Below are positions 27,549 through 36,395 of a stretch of DNA of 64,000 nucleotides, one piece after another. Origin of the DNA: Spirochaetia bacterium UBA5763 (GTDB lineage Bacteria > Spirochaetota > UBA4802 > UBA5550). Below the pieces are notes generated by a model, which was given only the letters and a program-made list of their open reading frames with translations, did no database searches and was not told where the DNA came from. The DNA lies in the NCBI GenBank assembly GCA_002418835.1, contig DIEX01000030.1:124001-188000 (forward strand). Reading direction: 5' to 3'. Numbering within the stretch: the stretch's first letter is position 1; every line of letters starts with the position of its first letter. The position numbers and the translations under genes are program-made.

Positions 27549-27866
27549 TTATGCAACTTTTGAATTATCGTATATAACTATTCCATAATTCATAATGCTT
27601 TCAACAAACCCGCTCTTATTGCCTTTACAGATTATCAGGTTTGGTTCGATTTTATCGTCAATTTCTGAAGATATAAGTAAGAGCTTGCTGTTTACTTTAA
27701 GCCAATTATCATTTAATTCCTCAACAACGACAGCAACGTCAATATCACTATCAGGTCTCTCTGTACCTTTAGCATAAGAGCCATATAATATGATCATCTT
27801 TACTGGAAGAAAAGGCTTTATCCTTTCTGCAAAAAGTTTTACTCTGCTATATACTTTTTGATCCAT
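27549..27866 (-). CDS. MNT-type nucleotidyltransferase (MntA-like antitoxin)
   Basis: 105 residues. The minimal nucleotidyltransferase motif GS-x10-DxD is complete (GSYAKGTERPDSDIDVAVVV), with the third acidic residue likely in DKIEPNLIIC. In known HEPN/MNT pairs this enzyme adds AMP to the HEPN partner and silences it. The start overlaps the HEPN gene by 28 bases, so translation is coupled. GGGAG lies nine bases before the ATG. The pair sits alone. Confidence 0.82.
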   Translation of the reverse strand: MDQKVYSRVKLFAERIKPFLPVKMIILYGSYAKGTERPDSDIDVAVVVEELNDNWLKVNSKLLLISSEIDDKIEPNLIICKGNKSGFVESIMNYGIVIYDNSKVA

Positions 27867-28237
27867 GCGATAAACTCCCTGGTTTTATTAAGTATGCCTT
27901 TAAAATCATCCGGTGAAAGATTTGTTAAAATAGTATCCTGGTCATCCGGGTATCTCCCCTTGATATTCAGAGGAATCAATGATGCGATAAATTCTTTCTG
28001 TTCTTCAGAAAGCAGTTGAAATAATCCATTATCCTTTGCAAGTTTAATAAGGTTATGAGTATAGGCTGGTTCATATTGAACTCGTAACCAGTGATATGCT
28101 TTCAGACTTTTCTCTATAGTGAGATGGCAGAAAAATGACATCTGAAGGTAATTTTTGTTATTAAATAATGCTTGAGACGCGTCAAGATCGCTCTCAGCGC
28201 TATTTAACCAGTATCTGACTTTTTCCTTTGTATCCAT
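27839..28237 (-). CDS. HEPN domain protein (HepT-like toxin)
   Basis: 132 residues, all-helical. The HEPN pattern is visible: YWLNSAESDLDASQALFNNKNYLQMSFFCHLTIEKSLKAYHWLRVQYEPAYTHNLIKLAKD. The conserved arginine and histidine of the RNase site are candidates R and H in RVQYEPAYTH, with eight residues between them instead of the usual four to six. The start at 28237 has AGAGGA directly upstream; a longer reading to 28291 lacks one. Together with the MNT gene it forms a probable toxin-antitoxin pair or an HEPN-MNT regulatory pair. Confidence 0.8.
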   Translation of the reverse strand: MDTKEKVRYWLNSAESDLDASQALFNNKNYLQMSFFCHLTIEKSLKAYHWLRVQYEPAYTHNLIKLAKDNGLFQLLSEEQKEFIASLIPLNIKGRYPDDQDTILTNLSPDDFKGILNKTREFIAWIKKYIAE

Positions 28238-28436
28238 TTTTCCTCTAAAGTTCGCATAATTGATATAGTCAACCAACTGTTTTGTCAACATTGATTAATA
28301 CTTTTTTACCGTACAACCACCAACATTGCCGTACAAAAAAGTATCATTCCTTTTAAACCTCCCCCGTTTTCTGTTTGCTTTTTCATAAAGTTTCAGTATT
28401 ATTTAAATAAATACATAAAAATACAGGAATCCCGAT

Positions 28437-31400
28437 TTGGAAAACAGCACATTCACAAGTTTAAGCAGATTCAGAATATCTGACGAAAACCTCATTACTG
28501 ACAAGCTTGTAAAAGCCTCCATATCCCGCGCGTACAGGGAGGGGAGGACTTTCGATTTCTACCCGGATCAATATGTTATTGAAAGAATAGCAGCGGGCGA
28601 TCCTGTTGAGATGTTCCGTGAACGGTTCTTTGAGATGACCAACAGCATGCTGGACAGCTTTACTGATGTCAGGGGTTCCTTCAGGGAGAAACTTTCAGGT
28701 GATACGCGTCTTTTCGTTAAGATTATCAATGCCCTTGCGCTATTCCACAGAGGTGCTGCAGGATGTTCGAATAAACTTGTTGCAACCAGAAGAATCGTTT
28801 TTGTTAAAGAGCTGCCCGGGAGACCGACGCTCCACCACGTGTCTCCAGCCACAACAGTCATATCACACGTCGGCCAGGGACCTGAATGGGCAGAGGTTCC
28901 CACGATATACCTGGGGCTTAAAACTTTTGAAACACTGAATGAATGGAAATACAAACACGACCCCCGTCTCTTTGATGCTTTCAGATTTCTGCTTGAGGTT
29001 GAAGAACGTGCCATTGAAACAGGTTTTAACCACTCAACTGTTTACCCCCCTGAATCATCTGAACTTCTGAACCTTCTTGTTGACAGCGTAATTGAATATG
29101 CGTCGAGAATTGAGGAGCGTTACAGGGAGGAACTCCCGGCTATTACTGCGGAAAAACTCAGTGATGCGAAAAAGAATGAAATTATCTATAACCTTAATGC
29201 AAGGCTCATAGGGGACGAGCTTAACTTCGACTATGACGCGAACATCGCAGGGCTCCATGATCTTGAGAATTACGCAAGGCTTTACAAGAGGGGCGGAGAT
29301 GATGAGTCACTGCGCGATGTGATTAAGATACTCACTGCCACATCTGGGCATGACATTCACGAAATCAGAAACCGGGCGAACATGATCCTTGACCGGTTAT
29401 TTTCACCCAAGGAGTACGATGCCCCTCTTGCCACAAAGTTCATCAATCTCACTGTGGGTGATGAGTACAACTTCAGTTTTCAGCTTGCTGATCCTGAGGA
29501 GGGGAGAAGTTACTTTATCCGTATTTACAGTTCTGTCAGGGACAGGAAATACAACACCGAAGATAATATCAATGTGGAAGAACTTCCGCTTCAGCAGGAC
29601 GTGCTCGGGGACTTCTGCGCTTCTTATACATTCAGTGAATATGGCCATTATGATTATGCCGTTGTTCTGCGTAGCGACATGTCTATGTCCTGGGTCAACG
29701 AACAGGGCACATCAGGGAGAGTGAACGCTCTTCCCGACCTGCGGGGCGAGATCATACTTGAAATATTCGTTGATATACACGGGCACACAAAGCTCTACTG
29801 GAGGGACAACAACGGACATCCCGGCCTTGTGTATAATGAACACGGGGAGGTAATCAGACTCGGAAACCTTGCTGATATAACTCATCACATTGAGGACCTT
29901 AAATCGAGGTATTCAGTTACAGCATTATACCTCCTGGGAGTGCAGAAGCGCGGCAGCAACAGGGAGGACTGGGCACCGGAAGCAACGTCACCCTCACCCT
30001 TTTCCCCGGTGAGCCTTACTGAAATTGAACCGGTTCTCGGCGGCGAGGATGAACTTAAAAAGCTGATAAATAAAGCACACTCTCTTGGTGTAAAGATCAT
30101 TGTTGACATCATCCCGCACCTGAACCGAAAAAGTGATGAACTCCCTGATGACTACACTGTACTTACATACGATACAGGAGGTAACCTTGTTGAAAGAGCT
30201 TCCACTGACGGAAGATACGGCTCGTGGGATGACGGGAAACTGCTCAACTACAGGATCTTCGAGATATGGGAATGGCTCTCTGATTCAATCTCAACGCTTA
30301 TTGATAAATACGATATAGACGGAATAAGGTTCGACTCAGCGCATGCCCTGCCGATCATGATGAAGAGAAACAACTATCCATATTCATACAAGCGTAAACG
30401 AACAGACCTTGAGATGCTTAACGGCAACATCATTGTCAATGACAGGGAGTACGGGCATTTCGTTACAACAGGTTTCTACGACTGCGAATGCAGGGACAGG
30501 ATCTCAGTGCCGATTCACTACTTTCTCATGCAGAACATAGAGAGAAAGATCACAGAAAAGAAAAAATCATTCTTTATTAATATAGCGGAATGTTTCTGGG
30601 GACATGAAAAGTTCCTCACAAGGACAGGGCTCGTTCCATACAACTCAGCGTTATTTAAAATTTGCGAAAACATCACCCACGGAATGACCGATATCCGTGA
30701 GATCTACCATATATACGACAGCTATTTTCCATCAGTAATGCCTGAGGGAACAGAGCTTCTCGGCATACTTGGGAACCATGATGAGAGGCGGGCCCTGAAT
30801 ACTTTCGGCCACAGGGGCCTCAGGGCAGCAGTTGCACTTACCGCTTTCATGAGTTCCATTATCATGGATTACGAAGGGAGCGCTGAAGGTGAAGGATGGA
30901 AGGTCTATCTTGACAACATATATGTCAACTGGAACCAGTTCGAATACGCCTCCCACAGGAGCCTTGAAAACTTTTACAAAGATGTCTACAAATTCCACAC
31001 AACACAGAAAGGGCGCGGCGCTTTAATTTGGGCCAACAATAACCAGACCGCCGCAGCGCTGAAATTTGCCGGAGAAATTGTCTGGATAGGTATTTTCAAC
31101 TTCAGTGAAGCAAACCAGAATGTATCGCTTCAGTTCGACAACCCCAGGATTGCGATAAAAGATGATGATTCATTCAGGCTTTCTGATCCTTTATATTCCG
31201 CCATTACCGGTAACTACAGGTATTACACCGGAAAAGAACTGAAGATATCAAGAGTCAACACAACTGTAACATATACCGAGAGAATCAAAATTCTGAAACT
31301 TGAGAGAATTAATCTGAAGGAAAATTACGGCCTCTTCCTTGCTGATTCATTCACACGTTTATGCGAGCTTGAACATACTGAACAAATATTCTCAAACTTT

Positions 31401-33290
31401 GCATTTTCCGAGATTTATCCAACAGCAAAATCATATGAGACATTTACCTCTTTTATAAGAGAAAACCTTATAGGCAATAACGCTGTGAAACAGGATTGCC
31501 TTGAACTGGGGATCAAACGGAGCATATTCCACCTCCATAGAAACAGCGAGCTCTCTCTGCACGATGTAAGAGATTACATGAAGAAGATGTCCGCAGAGAA
31601 AGATTTTTTCAGAACACTTGCTGAAAAACTGGCATGGCACTACCGTAAAGGGAGCATGGTATTTATGTCTGCAGAGGCTGAACCATTTTCCAAAAGCGGC
31701 GGACTCGCTAATGTTGTCTACGAACTCCCACGTGAACTCGTGAAGCTCCACGAGGATGTATATGTCATCACTCCTTATTACAGAAACGGTAACTTCAAAG
31801 AAAAGCGGAAGATGGAGGAAGCTGTTGAAAAATACGGAGTCACGTACACAGGGAAGAATGTTCGATTCAAAATAATGGATACTGATTATGAAATCGGCGT
31901 ACACTTTGCCGAGGTTGAAGGGATTAAATACTATCTCCTGGACCACTACGAATTCTTTAACGGCCTCTACTGGGGGATCACTTCAGCGGAAAGACTGAGG
32001 AAGAGGATCGGATTCGCCCGTGCCTGTGCTGAAGTAATATTGACATTTGATCTTGAACCTAAATATACATTCACCAATGACGCGTTCCCTGGTATATTCA
32101 ACGGAATAGTCAGATGTGACCATTACTACGACAGTAACCCTGTATTTCAGAACTGTTCGTTTATCCATATCATTCATAACGGCGGTTGGCAGTACTTCGA
32201 CTCTTATCACAGGTGGGAAAACGGTTTTGATCTTTTCAACCTCTTCAACCTCCCGTCATGGCAGGCCCCCTCATTCTGTGACCCTGTACATGGAGACAAA
32301 CTGAACTGCATGGCCGCCGGCATACGTTTCGCAAGAAAATGTATCACTGTAAGCCCCTCATATGCGAAACAGATTGAGATAGCCTGTGACGGACTGGAAT
32401 GGGTGCTGAATGATGTAAAAGGGATCAGCAATGCCATAGGCTCCGACTTCAGAAGGAAAACAGAGGAGAACATGGAGAGATCCGGTTTTACACAGAGGAT
32501 GTATCCGCAGCTTATAGACAGAATCGGAAATGACAGTGAACTGAATGAAAAGATCACTGAGCGATATCCGGAAATTCTTCATGGAGAAGATTACATTCAG
32601 AGGCACTGCGATCCTCTCCGCAGAAAAATTGTAACACGGATGATGAACAAGCTGATGCTTCAGACCGAAAGGAACCTCAGGGTTGATCCGGACATGATAC
32701 TTGCATGCATGATACACCGGATATCGGAGCAGAAGGGTTTCCAGCTCCTCCTTGAATCATCAGAAGGGATATTCAAAAACCTCGGCTTTCAGATTATTAC
32801 AGGCGGAGCGATTTCTGCAGGGGACAACAGGGGTGAAACTATAGCGCACGGGCTCTATCTTCTCACGCAGTACTATCCCGACAGGTTTGCAGTATCTTTC
32901 GGATTCCAGGAGGTCAGCGTTCCGCTGCTCTGCTCAGACTACTTCCTCATGCCGTCACTCCATGAGCCGGGCGGGATATCGCAGCTTGAGGCGATGTCAG
33001 CAGGGTGTCCCGTGATTGCAAGGGCCACCGGAGGCCTCAGAGATACAGTAAAGCCTGTAATGTCCGCAGGGGACAGCATCGAAGGATCAGGCTTCCTCTT
33101 CTCCGACTTTACGCCATGGGCATTCTATGACGCCATGTCAAGGGCTGCGGAATTCTTCCACAAATCAGATGATAAAACCTTCATGAAGATACGGGAAAAC
33201 GCGGAAAAATCAGCCTACTTCTGGGACAAACCCGCCAGTGAATATATTGAAACTGTTTACAACCTTACTGAAACAATCCGGATGGAATAG
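28437..33290 (+). CDS. Fused GH13 alpha-amylase and GT5 glycogen synthase
   Basis: 1617 residues. Residues 1-340 are a helical N-terminal part. A beta-sandwich follows, then a GH13 barrel (about 440-900) with nucleophile D633 in DGIRFDSAHAL, acid/base E718 in INIAECFW and D782 in LGNHDER, so the catalytic triad is present. Residues about 1074-1617 are a complete GT5 glycogen synthase: the ADP-glucose loop KSGGLANVVYELPREL (K1086), NGGWQYFDS, HRISEQKGFQLLL and PSLHEPGGISQLEAMSAG. The two enzyme types act on alpha-1,4-glucan, one cutting or transferring, the other extending from ADP-glucose. The start is TTG with AGGA upstream. A terminator follows and no glg neighbours are present. Confidence 0.85.
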   Translation: MENSTFTSLSRFRISDENLITDKLVKASISRAYREGRTFDFYPDQYVIERIAAGDPVEMFRERFFEMTNSMLDSFTDVRGSFREKLSGDTRLFVKIINALALFHRGAAGCSNKLVATRRIVFVKELPGRPTLHHVSPATTVISHVGQGPEWAEVPTIYLGLKTFETLNEWKYKHDPRLFDAFRFLLEVEERAIETGFNHSTVYPPESSELLNLLVDSVIEYASRIEERYREELPAITAEKLSDAKKNEIIYNLNARLIGDELNFDYDANIAGLHDLENYARLYKRGGDDESLRDVIKILTATSGHDIHEIRNRANMILDRLFSPKEYDAPLATKFINLTVGDEYNFSFQLADPEEGRSYFIRIYSSVRDRKYNTEDNINVEELPLQQDVLGDFCASYTFSEYGHYDYAVVLRSDMSMSWVNEQGTSGRVNALPDLRGEIILEIFVDIHGHTKLYWRDNNGHPGLVYNEHGEVIRLGNLADITHHIEDLKSRYSVTALYLLGVQKRGSNREDWAPEATSPSPFSPVSLTEIEPVLGGEDELKKLINKAHSLGVKIIVDIIPHLNRKSDELPDDYTVLTYDTGGNLVERASTDGRYGSWDDGKLLNYRIFEIWEWLSDSISTLIDKYDIDGIRFDSAHALPIMMKRNNYPYSYKRKRTDLEMLNGNIIVNDREYGHFVTTGFYDCECRDRISVPIHYFLMQNIERKITEKKKSFFINIAECFWGHEKFLTRTGLVPYNSALFKICENITHGMTDIREIYHIYDSYFPSVMPEGTELLGILGNHDERRALNTFGHRGLRAAVALTAFMSSIIMDYEGSAEGEGWKVYLDNIYVNWNQFEYASHRSLENFYKDVYKFHTTQKGRGALIWANNNQTAAALKFAGEIVWIGIFNFSEANQNVSLQFDNPRIAIKDDDSFRLSDPLYSAITGNYRYYTGKELKISRVNTTVTYTERIKILKLERINLKENYGLFLADSFTRLCELEHTEQIFSNFAFSEIYPTAKSYETFTSFIRENLIGNNAVKQDCLELGIKRSIFHLHRNSELSLHDVRDYMKKMSAEKDFFRTLAEKLAWHYRKGSMVFMSAEAEPFSKSGGLANVVYELPRELVKLHEDVYVITPYYRNGNFKEKRKMEEAVEKYGVTYTGKNVRFKIMDTDYEIGVHFAEVEGIKYYLLDHYEFFNGLYWGITSAERLRKRIGFARACAEVILTFDLEPKYTFTNDAFPGIFNGIVRCDHYYDSNPVFQNCSFIHIIHNGGWQYFDSYHRWENGFDLFNLFNLPSWQAPSFCDPVHGDKLNCMAAGIRFARKCITVSPSYAKQIEIACDGLEWVLNDVKGISNAIGSDFRRKTEENMERSGFTQRMYPQLIDRIGNDSELNEKITERYPEILHGEDYIQRHCDPLRRKIVTRMMNKLMLQTERNLRVDPDMILACMIHRISEQKGFQLLLESSEGIFKNLGFQIITGGAISAGDNRGETIAHGLYLLTQYYPDRFAVSFGFQEVSVPLLCSDYFLMPSLHEPGGISQLEAMSAGCPVIARATGGLRDTVKPVMSAGDSIEGSGFLFSDFTPWAFYDAMSRAAEFFHKSDDKTFMKIRENAEKSAYFWDKPASEYIETVYNLTETIRME

Positions 33291-33321
33291 CGGGGATAAT
33301 TATTACTTGCAATAAAAAAAG

Positions 33322-33343
33322 AACGGGATATATCTATCCCGTT
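33322..33343 (+). terminator. Terminator-like hairpin
   Basis: AACGGGATA/TATCCCGTT, a perfect 9-bp stem with loop TATC, followed by TGTTGCAAAA. It lies 31 bases after the amylase-synthase gene. Confidence 0.65.
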
Positions 33344-33477
33344 TGTTGCAAAAGGCCTTGCCCTTGACTGCCTTAATTTCCAAGGAAGACCGTTGGAGTG
33401 TAAAATGAAAAACTTTAATTTAATTAATTATCGGACAAAACAATGAAATCTTTAGCCTTTTTTTCATGGTGACCGTA

Positions 33478-34062
33478 ATGGTAATAAAAAAAATTCTCCG
33501 CCCAATAACACCGTTTCTCATAATCATTTTTATTTCAGCATGCTCACTCGGCCGGAATGAAGATTCCATATTTGCAAAGACCTTCAAAGGGACTGAGCTT
33601 ATACCCTCCGGAGTGAACAGATTATGCGTTGTCGAAATAACGAATCAAAGCACACTTAACGAACTCCCCGGAATGCTCAGAACAGAAATGAAGAGAAGGA
33701 TTAACACCGGCGGGAGACTTTTCATGACAGATGATATAAATATATGCGACGCAAAAATCCGCCTGACCCTTCTCCCCGTAATCTCCGAGCCTATGAAGTT
33801 TAACGCTGCCGGAATACCGGAGGAGATGCGAATCCGTGTTGACGCACTGGTAACAATGGAGCACACAGCAACCGGCTCTGAGGTCATCAGGAACCGGGAT
33901 ACCTACGCTGACCATATCTACAGAATAACAGGAAAAGACGCGGTCAGTGAATACAGGGGAATAACCGGCTTGACAGAGAAACTCGCCGCAAGAATCATAT
34001 CTGTCATAACCACTGGTTGGTTCAAAGAGGATAACCTGAAACGCTCCGGGAGGCAGAATTGA
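33478..34062 (+). CDS. LptE-like LPS-assembly lipoprotein
   Basis: About 194 residues with a signal peptide and lipobox IFISAC. The body (RLCVVEITNQSTLNELPGMLRTEMKRRINTGGRL ... AKIRLTLLPVISEPMKF ... RIRVDALVTMEHTATGSEVIRNRDTY) follows the LptE plan: a short strand-helix, then long strands. LptE plugs the LptD barrel that inserts lipopolysaccharide. The neighbour is holA, as in E. coli, where lptE and holA are also adjacent. The start is uncertain: ATG at 33478 has GGTGA five bases upstream, ATG at 33466 has nothing. The gene ends in TTGA, overlapping holA. Confidence 0.6.
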   Translation: MVIKKILRPITPFLIIIFISACSLGRNEDSIFAKTFKGTELIPSGVNRLCVVEITNQSTLNELPGMLRTEMKRRINTGGRLFMTDDINICDAKIRLTLLPVISEPMKFNAAGIPEEMRIRVDALVTMEHTATGSEVIRNRDTYADHIYRITGKDAVSEYRGITGLTEKLAARIISVITTGWFKEDNLKRSGRQN

Positions 34063-35105
34063 GCCAGAAGAAGTTCCCCACATCAAAGCAGTTCGCGGCA
34101 GAGATAAAAAAAGGGCTTAAACATTCCATATATCTTTTTCTCGGAGAGGCGGAAGGCGACAAAGACAAGCTGATAAACCAGATGCTGGAGCAGCACTTCA
34201 CAGGCCCCGAAGATCGGCGCAATAATACCGGGAGATTTTTTATCAATGAAGACAGAAATGCAGGCGATGAACTCCTTGCTGCTGCGGACTTTGCCATGGC
34301 GGGCTCCATGTTTTCATCAAAGCGCGTCTGCATTATAAGAAATTTTGAAAATATAAAATCAAATGAAAACAGCAAATCAGTTATAAAAGATATGATCTCC
34401 AACCTTGCTGAGGGGACAGTGATGATCATTACAACATCGGAAAACCGGCCCCCTTCTCTGCTTGATAAATTTCCGGATAGTGTCATTCATACAGTGCAGT
34501 TCTGGAAACAGTTTGATAGTGAGCTTTTCACATATATAAAAAAATCACTGACAGACAAAGGGATATCAATCGAAGAGAGGCATGTTCCGCTAATTCTCGA
34601 ACTGACAGGAAGTGATATACGGAAAATTGATGAACTTATTGATATGATCGGATACTCCGCCGGAGATATAAAACTTACAGACAGCGTAATCCGGGACCTC
34701 GCAGGGGATGTAAAAGAAATGAGTGTTTTTGATTTTACAGATTCCCTGTTCAGGAAAGAAAAAAAGTCTCTTCTGTACCTGAGAAGGCTCCTTGAAGAAG
34801 GCACTGCTGATCTTCTGATACTGAACATGATCCTGCGTCAGGCTGATACACTGGAAAAATACTACGGTTTCCTTGACGCGAAATTCGGGCAGGATGAGGC
34901 CCTCCTTAAACTGGGGCTCGCGTCGAGTAAAATAAGGAGAGAAAAATTTATTGAGATAACAAGAAAATTTACGCGCAGCAATTTAAAGAAGATCTATCCC
35001 CTTGCGGCACGTGCAGAGTACACAATTAAAAGCAGCGGTACAGCAAATTCCCTATCGGGGAACCCGGTGTTTGTGCTGGCTGCGGAGATTGTTGCGATGA
35101 AATGA
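34059..35105 (+). CDS. holA: DNA polymerase III delta subunit
   Basis: 348 residues. The AAA+-like fold of the clamp loader delta subunit is recognisable from HSIYLFLGEAEGDKDKLINQMLE, the strand RVCIIRNFENIKSN, TVMIITTSENRPPSLLD and the delta-type end DLLILNMILRQADTLEKYYGF ... RSNLKKIYPLAARAEYTIKSSG. It opens the beta clamp for loading. The start is TTG, overlapping the lptE stop (TTGA), with GGGAGG just upstream. Delta has no functional P-loop, as expected here. Confidence 0.82.
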   Translation: MSQKKFPTSKQFAAEIKKGLKHSIYLFLGEAEGDKDKLINQMLEQHFTGPEDRRNNTGRFFINEDRNAGDELLAAADFAMAGSMFSSKRVCIIRNFENIKSNENSKSVIKDMISNLAEGTVMIITTSENRPPSLLDKFPDSVIHTVQFWKQFDSELFTYIKKSLTDKGISIEERHVPLILELTGSDIRKIDELIDMIGYSAGDIKLTDSVIRDLAGDVKEMSVFDFTDSLFRKEKKSLLYLRRLLEEGTADLLILNMILRQADTLEKYYGFLDAKFGQDEALLKLGLASSKIRREKFIEITRKFTRSNLKKIYPLAARAEYTIKSSGTANSLSGNPVFVLAAEIVAMK

Positions 35106-36395
35106 TTACACCGTAATACTCACAGCAGGAAACATGGTGTAAGGCATTAGAATCGAACCCTTTCTCTCCCTCTCTGAAGAAAAGTGAACATCTCCCTTAA
35201 GGAGATCAATGATATTCCCGCTCATCATGCAGTCCTTCACTCTCCCCTTGATCTCGCCGTTCTCAACAAGAAACGCAAGGTCAAGACTGGCGGAGAAATC
35301 GCCTGTAAGTGTATTGGACTGTCCCAGGCCGATGAACTGCTCTGCAACAATTCCCCTTTCAATACCCGCAATCATATCTTTAAAAGATGAACTTCCAGGC
35401 TCCACAGTGACACCGGTAAACGAAGGTGACGGAAGAGATGAAAAACCTCTCGACGCGTTCCCTGAAGGTTCAGTGCCGAGCCTCTCCGCGTACTTAAGAT
35501 CAGTGATAAACCTCTGAATAACCCCGTCTTTTATCAATTCCTTCCTCGATACATTTACACCCTCCGCGTCAAAAGGTATTTTATACGGAGACCCTTCAAT
35601 CAGGGGATCATCAGCCAGGGTGAACTTATCAGAAAAAATCCTCTCTCCCAGTTTACCCGCAAAAGGTGAAACGCCTTTCCACACGGAGATGCCGTTAAGC
35701 CCTGAAGCAATTATACCGGCGAAGCGGCTGAAAGCCTGAGGCGGAAGGATTACAGGATATAAACCCGTTGCGATTTTTTCCTGAACCTGCGCCCTTTTTA
35801 TCTTCTCTATTAAAATTTCTTTAAACTCGCTGTAATCCACGGGACGGAGATCACTCTTCCCCTCCCATGTATCTATTCTTACGCCATTATCCATTACAAG
35901 CACGCACGAAGCAGAGACAGAATAATAAGAATCGCGGTAAGACAGGTCAACACCCTCTGAATTCATAAGCCGCATAACACCGCTCGATGCGCTGATACCC
36001 ATGTCAATACTTATCTCCGGAAACGCCGCTTTCATGTCAGAGATGAACTTTTCAGCAGCCTCTATCTCATCTTTAACAGAGAATGAATCAATTGCCGGGT
36101 CATAAGGTTCGAAGTCCAGTGTTGTATCCGAGGGGAGAGTGAAATTCTCCGGGTCACCGTATGGAGCCATTGAATACGCCCGTTCCACTGCCCCGGCCTT
36201 CCTTTGCGAATCGTTGGTGTATGAGAAACCGGTGCGCCCGTCTCTATTAATTCTGAACCCGAAACCTGAGCTCTCGCTTTCGCTCAGCGAATGGAGTCTG
36301 TTGTTTCTGAAACTTAATGGAGTGCTCCTGCCGGCAACATGGACAGCATCGAACCATCTGTATTTACCCGGAATTGATTCAAGTATTCTATCCAT
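35106..36395 (-). CDS. tldE: TldE/PmbA-like metalloprotease subunit
   Basis: 429 residues, TldD/PmbA family, without the HExxxH motif: this is the TldE (PmbA) type, the non-zinc partner. Typical segments are VHVAGRSTPLSFRNNRLHSLSESESSGFGFRIN, the C-terminal ASRGFSSLPSPSFTGVTVEPG and FIGLGQSNTLTGDFSASLDLAFLVENGEIKGRVKDCMMSGNI. TldD/TldE degrade unfolded peptides or process peptide natural products. Its start overlaps the tldD stop by one base. Confidence 0.85.
   Translation of the reverse strand: MDRILESIPGKYRWFDAVHVAGRSTPLSFRNNRLHSLSESESSGFGFRINRDGRTGFSYTNDSQRKAGAVERAYSMAPYGDPENFTLPSDTTLDFEPYDPAIDSFSVKDEIEAAEKFISDMKAAFPEISIDMGISASSGVMRLMNSEGVDLSYRDSYYSVSASCVLVMDNGVRIDTWEGKSDLRPVDYSEFKEILIEKIKRAQVQEKIATGLYPVILPPQAFSRFAGIIASGLNGISVWKGVSPFAGKLGERIFSDKFTLADDPLIEGSPYKIPFDAEGVNVSRKELIKDGVIQRFITDLKYAERLGTEPSGNASRGFSSLPSPSFTGVTVEPGSSSFKDMIAGIERGIVAEQFIGLGQSNTLTGDFSASLDLAFLVENGEIKGRVKDCMMSGNIIDLLKGDVHFSSERERKGSILMPYTMFPAVSITV

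Noticed and set aside
33301..33420. Possible small RNA between the amylase-synthase gene and lptE
   Set aside because: Only a terminator hairpin is clear; no promoter or conserved structure is visible.
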